From Diphasiastrum complanatum (taxonomy: Eukaryota > Streptophyta > Lycopodiopsida > Lycopodiales > Lycopodiaceae): a DNA stretch of 64,000 nt. The position numbers and the translations under genes are program-made. Below the pieces are notes generated by a model. The model saw only the letters and a program-made list of their open reading frames with translations, was not told the DNA's origin and searched no databases. Location of the stretch: NCBI GenBank assembly GCA_029204225.1, contig CM055111.1, positions 43,280,815 to 43,344,814 of the forward strand. The letters run 5' to 3'. Positions 58,733 to 64,000 of the stretch are shown piece after piece (position 1 is the stretch's first letter; each line of letters opens with the position of its first letter).

Positions 58733-58980
58733 CGTATAAATAACAATAGAACTTATACAATCTCTTTATGTTGAAAATTATAAATTTTCACTTGAAACAG
58801 TCGAGAGAACTGTTTGAGAGCTAGTGAGCTCAGTATCGAGTGCAAGCAAGCTCTACGAGAGCTTAGTGGCAAAGTAAAGCCGCCTACAACAATAGACAGA
58901 AAGCAAGTGAGAAACTTAGATGGGCGTCCTCAACAGAAAAAGCAAGTGCAAAAATCAATAATCAATTTGGTAGAAAATGG

Positions 58981-58984
<4 letters not shown>

Positions 58985-59023
<39 letters not shown>
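58985..59023. repeat. (CT)n microsatellite
   Basis: About 19 CT units. Confidence 0.95.
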
Positions 59024-59026
<3 letters not shown>

Positions 59027-60139
59027 GCACTAAGCCTTTGGACTATTTGTGAGTAGTTGTGTAACAAAACTATTTAACTGATGTTTGTCAGTTGAAAAAC
59101 CATGCAAATGGAACTGAGCAGTTGATAATCCTACTATGATATACCATTACTTCACCTATCCTTGGCTCAGAACTCAAAACCATATCCAATTGTATACGGA
59201 CTTTAGAACCACTATAGTATGATGACGTTACAGTAATGAAAGGCCACCAATGTGGGAAACACTTATGGAAGATTTGGGATATCACTCAGTTACACATTGA
59301 ACCCAATTCTAAGACTCGTATAGTGTTTCTTGAAATGAGAAAAATGTGTGGCACTGTGCTTGGTATGTTAGGGCCTGCGACCAAACACGTGCTACATGTG
59401 ATCAAGATTTTGACTTACCAAACGGAAATAGCATGCTGTTGGAGAGTCACTCCAGCGCTCTACTACATGGTGAAGGTGCACTGACTCTACTCCATTTTGC
59501 TACCATTTGCTTTACTTTCTAGTGAATAAATTGGACATTCACATCACAGAAGTGTTAAATTGATGCTACGGAGGCCAGTGATCTATCTACACTCTTGCTG
59601 GACGTTTTCTCAGAGTGTTTGGGAGTAAGTATAACCTGTTGTCCACATTTTTCTACCATTGTTGCCACCAGCGACCTACTGCAAACGTTCTGAGAATTCC
59701 TCAGAGTTGTACCACATGCATTGAATGATTTAGCAGGTATTCTGCTGTAAAAACAACTTATTGTTAGCGACCACAATGTTTTCCAACCTACCAGCGATTT
59801 GCTATCTCAAGAAAAGTGCGCCCATTCTGGTAACTAAACTAGTATTTGAAGCTTTGCTATTAGGTTTCTTGATTTTGTGACCTTCAACAATTGCATTGAT
59901 AGAGTTCTAACCGTGCTTTTCAAATCTCCATAGGTGTTACAATTTGACTACCTTCAAAAGTCTAGAAATTGTGACACAAGGCTAGACGCTTTGCCTATCA
60001 CTAAATGCTTATTGTTGGCACCACATTTTTTGCATTTTACTCCAGTTTGCTATAGCATAACTCTTTCTTCCTATTGAGGCACCTCTGGGTAGTCATCTAC
60101 TACTGTTCGTTCTTTACCCCGTCCAAATATTAACACTCC
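59024..60139. other. no gene seen
   Basis: Short frames only. The left flank of the gypsy LTR begins at its right end. Confidence 0.5.
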
Positions 60140-60684
60140 TGCCGGAATGTCAACTGTACAGTTGCTAAGCTACTCTTTCTCTCTCATAAAAAGTATAATA
60201 ACATACAATCTCAATAACAATCAGATCCAACAATTAGCAAAATCCAAAGAAAGCATGAGAGATGGAGGAAAAGTGATAGAGAGCAAGGACATTCATCAAT
60301 CCATTTCTGAAGAGAACCAATCTCCTTTATTGAAATGAGGAAATGAACATGTGTAGGAACTCGAGTTGGTCCCTTTTTATAGTAAAGAGGAGGACCCTGG
60401 CCTCCGAATCCTATCGGTCCACTTCTGCCTCCCTAATTATTCAAATTTAAAAAAGAGTGGGAACCATCCAAATTGGAGGGAAACCCAACTTTATTCACTA
60501 ACTTGACATTTAGGCCCCGCGACATTATAAGTCCCACAAAAAGGCCTAAAGTCCTTTTATTGACTTTTTAATTAATCAAATCTCTATGTGATCATCGGGT
60601 TGGACTTACACACACAGGGTGCCAAATCCCTCTCACTTATTAATTAGGGCTAGAGTTGCCTTGGGATCCGCAAACCCTCCAACA
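60140..60684 (-). repeat. 3' LTR of the Athila/Tat-type gypsy element
   Basis: On the minus strand the polypurine tract TGGTGGGGGATAT (60697-60685) is followed by TGTTGGAGGG, the LTR start. A TATA-like word CTATAAAAAGGG is at about 60376-60387. The end at …CCGGCA (60140) is the best TG…CA choice but is not proven. Confidence 0.65.
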
Positions 60685-60917
60685 ATATCCCCCACCAAAA
60701 TTGGTGGCGGTCCCACGACACCTGCGAGATGCAGTTATTAGGGACTTTTATTAGCTTCGCGCCGAATCTTTATTAAATAGTACTGCACCTTCTCCATAAA
60801 GTCGAGGTGGGCAGTATTAAAGTCCAAATTATGGGACAAAAAACAACGATGGGCTCCTGCAATCCACTTTGAGGTTGTCCATCCGGGGAAGCATCAGAGA
60901 CGGGGAGAATATGAAGT

Positions 60918-61799
60918 TCAGTGCGAACAACAGCAGGGGGGCGGAAGCGCAGCTGATGATGTATGCCTAGTGCGACGTCGTGACGCAGAAGGCGAGTCAG
61001 GAATGACGATCTCGTTGCGTGGACGACGTCGACTATGTGAACTGGAAGCTTGGTGGGACGACTCGGCCGATGCTTCTTCGTAGACCGAAAGCACAGAATC
61101 CAGGTGGAAACCATGGATTTCGTTTTTCAAGTGAGAGGCGGCTAGAAGAGACAACAAAGGACCAGCATCGAACTGTTGCTTAGTATTGCTCTTAATAGCT
61201 CGTTTGAGCTCACCAGAAATAGTCTTGAACCAGTTATATGGTTCAAGAGGGGCTTTGGCTATCTTGGTATAGGAGTCAACTATCCTATGGAGGATCTGTG
61301 AAGTGATGTGGTCTTTCCTGAGGTTGCCAACCATCAGGAAGCTGTTCAGTAGCTGGGCAGCGGCGTGGATGGAAGGCTCAGTGATGGCATCAAGGAGGTA
61401 TCCATCGTTGGTCCAGTGCAAATCATTGGTGAGGTCGATGTAAGGCTTTATGGCATGTTTGGCCTGCTTATAATTGGGTGAGGCTTGTGTTCCAGATGAT
61501 ATACCTATGGTAGCAAGGGCGGCCTCAGTGATGCGCACCTTGTGTGTTGCTCCCTGAAAGGTGATATAAAATTTGGATTTCTCTTCCTTTCACGTACTGA
61601 AGGCAAGAGTGATGAAATCCATGTTGATTCTACCAGAAAAGGCTCTCTCATGAATACCCATTGCGGTAAGCAGAGGCTCCGCAAGGGTCATCCACTGAGT
61701 GACCATGCTTGTGCTAGGAAGGATCATGATGTCCGTTGCAGATGGGACATCACGATGGATAGTATAACGCAGAGATTGAGAAGTATCTGTAGAAGACAT
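60918..61799 (-). pseudogene. extra 3' ORF of the gypsy element (ATHILA-ORF-like)
   Basis: From the ATG at 61799 (MSSTDTSQSLRYTIHRDVPS) one frame runs to a stop at 60918. It is 293 codons interrupted by a single TGA at 61590-61592, a position where CGA would be one transition away. The first third has an MGIHERAF…INMDFITLAF-like region. The middle has HKVRITEAALATIGI and a long helical stretch. The C-terminus is Ser/Arg-rich, then Pro/Cys. The layout resembles the additional ORFs of Athila/Tat elements, which sit in sense orientation between integrase and 3' LTR. The function of such ORFs is not settled; an envelope-like or gag-associated role has been proposed for some. The family match is from memory of motif layout only. 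Confidence 0.55.
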
Positions 61800-62580
61800 G
61801 ATGATCAAAAATGAAATGTAAGACACGCTGAAGTATATCATAAAGCAGTTCAGGAAGTTTGGAATGCTTTGGTTGCGAAAAAAATTTGCAAGAGCTTCGC
61901 TAGCACAAGTGAGGAATGAATCGAATTCAGCCAACCTATAGGTGAATTTGGTGGGTCCATTACACTGAATACTAGTTTGGCTGATCAGTTCTGAACCAAA
62001 ATTTGCAGGCATGTACAGTACTGTGAAAATAGGCTATAAAAAAAAAGCGTGGCGAAGGTTTCTGGGGATTTGAACCTATCAGACGAACGTTTTTCAAGGC
62101 TGGCAAAGGATGAACCTTCGCCCAGGTACTGTCATAAATGCATTTTTCCAAAATCTGAATCTATGGCCAACCTAATTTTGACATTTTAAGACCATCTAGC
62201 ATGTCGACGAAGGTTCATAATGAGAGTAAGGTACTCGGCGAAGGTTCCCAAAATGGCATACTCTAATCATTCGCCTAGCTCAAAAAATGGATTTTTCCTG
62301 GCCAAGAACCTTTGCCCACCTCAAATTAGATAAATATGGGGTGGATGTACAGTCTGAGAGCTCAAAAAAGGTTTCTAATATTGTATAGGCCAAATCTGAC
62401 CAAAACAGTGATTTTCTAAGTTATTTTTCATCAGAAATATTGTTCTTCAACTTGTCTGACTTTTACTCATCGGTCTTTTCTTATTATTATTATTTTTTTA
62501 ACTATCTTTTTCATAAAAAAATCTGAACAATCAAATATTGAAAACAACAAGTTGAAAAACAAATAAAATTAAAAAATTAT
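61800..62580 (-). other. spacer between integrase and extra ORF, with repeated GGCGAAGGTTC motif
   Basis: GGCGAAGGTT or a close variant occurs at 62051-62060, 62112-62122 (inverted), 62206-62216, 62237-62247 and 62306-62316 (inverted). No coding sequence is seen apart from the in-frame upstream extension of the extra ORF. Confidence 0.6.
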
Positions 62581-62615
62581 TGAGATCAGGCTTGTTGATC
62601 TGGCGGAGCCGGCTG

Positions 62616-63863
62616 TCAAAATTTGCGTAATCGGTTGCCATTCACCAAAGTATCAAATCGTTTTCTATCCAAGTGCTCAAGAATTATCGTGCCATAGTTC
62701 AGAATTTCCTTCACTTTATACGGGCCTTCACCGGTAAACTTCGATGTTTCCTTGATCAGCTTGGTTTTGTACATCAATGCAAGATCTCCCGCTTTCAGAT
62801 CCTTTTTGTGCAATCGATGATCATGCCATGCCTTGCTAATGCATGAACTGCCATCAATCGGGTTTCACATAATCTGTGCAACGCTTCATGACGGAGTTGT
62901 AAAGACTTATCATCATTTAACCGTTCTGTTGTCGCTATGCATAAAGATGGGATTAAAAATTCAATCGACATGACAACATCTTGACCATAGACCAGTTGAA
63001 AGGGTGTTTGATTTTTACTATTTTTGTAAGCGGTTCTGAATGACCATAATGTTGCATACAGTTTATGTTCCCAATTAGACCGACTCACTTCAACTGTCTT
63101 TGTCATAATGGTGCAGGGAATCTTATTGAAAGATTCAGCCTGGCCATTCTCTCTGGGATAGTAAGGAGTACTAAATCTGTGTATCACAAAAAAAATCTTC
63201 TAGTAAACACTTTATTGTTTGATTAACAAAGTGTGTACCCCGGTCACTGACAATCTCAATCGGACATCCAAATCTGATTATAATATTTTCATAGAGAAAC
63301 TTGGCCGTAGATTTTGCATCAACAACTTTGACAGCTTTGGCTTCAACCCACTTGGTCATATAATCAGTTGCTACGATAATGTATCTGGCCTGAGATCCTT
63401 GCGTGGCAGGATGAATAGGACCAACATAATCTAGTCCCCATTTTTCAAATGGTGGTTGCGATAAAATTGGATGCAAGGGTTCATAATTCTGTCGAGTAGG
63501 CCGTCGTGCTCGTTGGCAAACATCACATGTCTGAATAGAATTTTATGTGTCCTTATAAAGCGCATACCACCAACAACCTAATTGCAAAAGTTTGCGAACA
63601 ATAATATCTGTAGAGAAGTGTCCTCTGCCCATGCCATCATGTGAAAACATGATTAAATCTGGTACTTCATGCGATAAAACACATCTACGTAGAATATTGT
63701 CTGATCCACGACGATAGAATTGTCCTACAATCAATTGATAAGGTTGAGCCTTATGAATCAATTGTCTCTTCTGTACTTTTGTCAAGGAGTCATTCGATTG
63801 TCCTAGCATCAGGTACTCAACAATATCCGTTGCCCACTCAGGTGCTGCTTCTACATAAAACAA
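62616..63863 (-). pseudogene. Ty3/gypsy integrase (Athila/Tat-type), broken
   Basis: Three breaks (about 63540, 63180 and 62800) divide a single integrase. The order on the minus strand is as follows. First come RNase H-integrase linker and HHCC zinc domain (HDGMGRGHFSTDIIVRKLL, then CDVCQRARRPTRQN in the gap before 63476). Next are the catalytic core with GLDYVGPI (first Asp), VATDYMTKWVEAKAVK, VSDRGTHFVN (second Asp) and YYPRENGQAESFNK (Glu). The C-terminal part follows, with LKAGDLALMYKTKL and a GPYKVKEI.NYG segment. The wording (VATDYMTKWVEA, GPY.V) fits the non-chromodomain Athila/Tat branch. The upstream parts (protease, RT, RNase H) lie beyond the right edge, and the extra ORF and 3' LTR follow at lower coordinates. 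Confidence 0.9.
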
Positions 63864-64000
63864 TGCAGCATCTGTCCTCCCATTTCAGGATCGTATTATA
63901 ATGTTGCTTGGCTTGCTTCTTCGTCATTGACCCCGTGATCCTGTCTTCCTTCAATATAACTACTTTAAGCGGTTGTATTGTTGGCTCATCAAGAACATTA
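63864..64000 (-). pseudogene. gypsy polyprotein upstream of integrase, cut by the window edge
   Basis: Continuation of the same element. On the minus strand this should be the C-terminal side of RNase H or the linker to integrase. It is too short to assign a domain. Confidence 0.4.

Noticed and set aside
62060-62082. tRNA B-box-like word GGTTCAAATCC on the minus strand
   Set aside because: There is no A box at the right distance and no cloverleaf can be drawn. It lies within the GGCGAAGGTT repeat area.
1-64000. CRISPR arrays, bacterial operons, phage or rRNA genes
   Set aside because: No regular spacer array, Shine-Dalgarno-led gene strings or rRNA-like sequence was seen. Intron structure and retrotransposons show nuclear plant DNA.

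Overview
The window is nuclear DNA of a land plant with a large, repeat-filled genome, probably a gymnosperm. The evidence is AT-rich intergenic DNA full of decayed Ty1/copia and Ty3/gypsy elements, long introns with canonical GT..AG borders, and three plant genes spread over 64 kb. The species is not identifiable from the sequence alone, and the gymnosperm assignment is an inference.

Intact genes. (1) 26588-28366, plus strand: an intronless molybdenum-cofactor-sulfurase-like PLP-fold protein of 592 aa. (2) 36611-44355, minus strand: condensin I subunit 2 (CAP-H, the kleisin subunit). I resolved 13 exons by reading splice sites; they add up to an uninterrupted 681-aa frame that includes a 31-nt micro-exon. 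(3) 53964-57347, minus strand: a four-helix DUF1218 membrane protein of 247 aa in three exons, whose short first exon lies 2.25 kb upstream. These genes look unrelated in function and are separated by transposon debris. No operon or gene cluster is present.

Layout. 1-4.9 kb: minus-strand copia LTRs, primer-binding sites and a gag-protease remnant (element A). 5.2-8.15 kb: unrecognised minus-strand open segments, perhaps a decayed multi-exon gene. 8.6-9.3 kb: an unrecognised plus-strand open segment. 11.25-13.4 kb: a broken non-LTR reverse transcriptase with a CCHC finger (element G). 13.4-18.2 kb: copia element B with two LTRs, coding only for gag and protease. 19.3-25.15 kb: copia remnant C, split by the complete but internally deleted copia element D (20688-24126; two 276-bp LTRs, CATTA target duplication). 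25.16-25.77 kb: gypsy chromodomain tail and LTR. 26-28.4 kb: the sulfurase-like gene. 29-31.7 kb: tandem repeats and a copia gag scrap. 32-34.2 kb: a GC-rich LINE-like reverse transcriptase unlike the usual plant L1 type. 34.6-36.2 kb: microsatellites and a duplicated block. 36.6-44.4 kb: CAP-H. 45-49.65 kb: copia element E and three further copia scraps joined end to end. 50-54 kb: no gene seen. 54-57.4 kb: the DUF1218 gene. 58-58.8 kb: direct repeats carrying a 90-bp tRNA-like SINE with a 10-bp target duplication. 60.1-64 kb: the 3' half of an Athila/Tat-type gypsy element on the minus strand, with integrase, an extra 3' ORF, polypurine tract and LTR, running off the right edge.

I found no unmistakably new biological system. 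The most informative observations are the recurring palindrome TCACACGTGTGA in several unrelated-looking LTRs, the repeated appearance of gag-protease-only copia elements, the non-canonical LTR ends of element D, the two unusual non-LTR reverse transcriptases, the extra gypsy ORF with a single stop, and the tiny SINE-like insertion.
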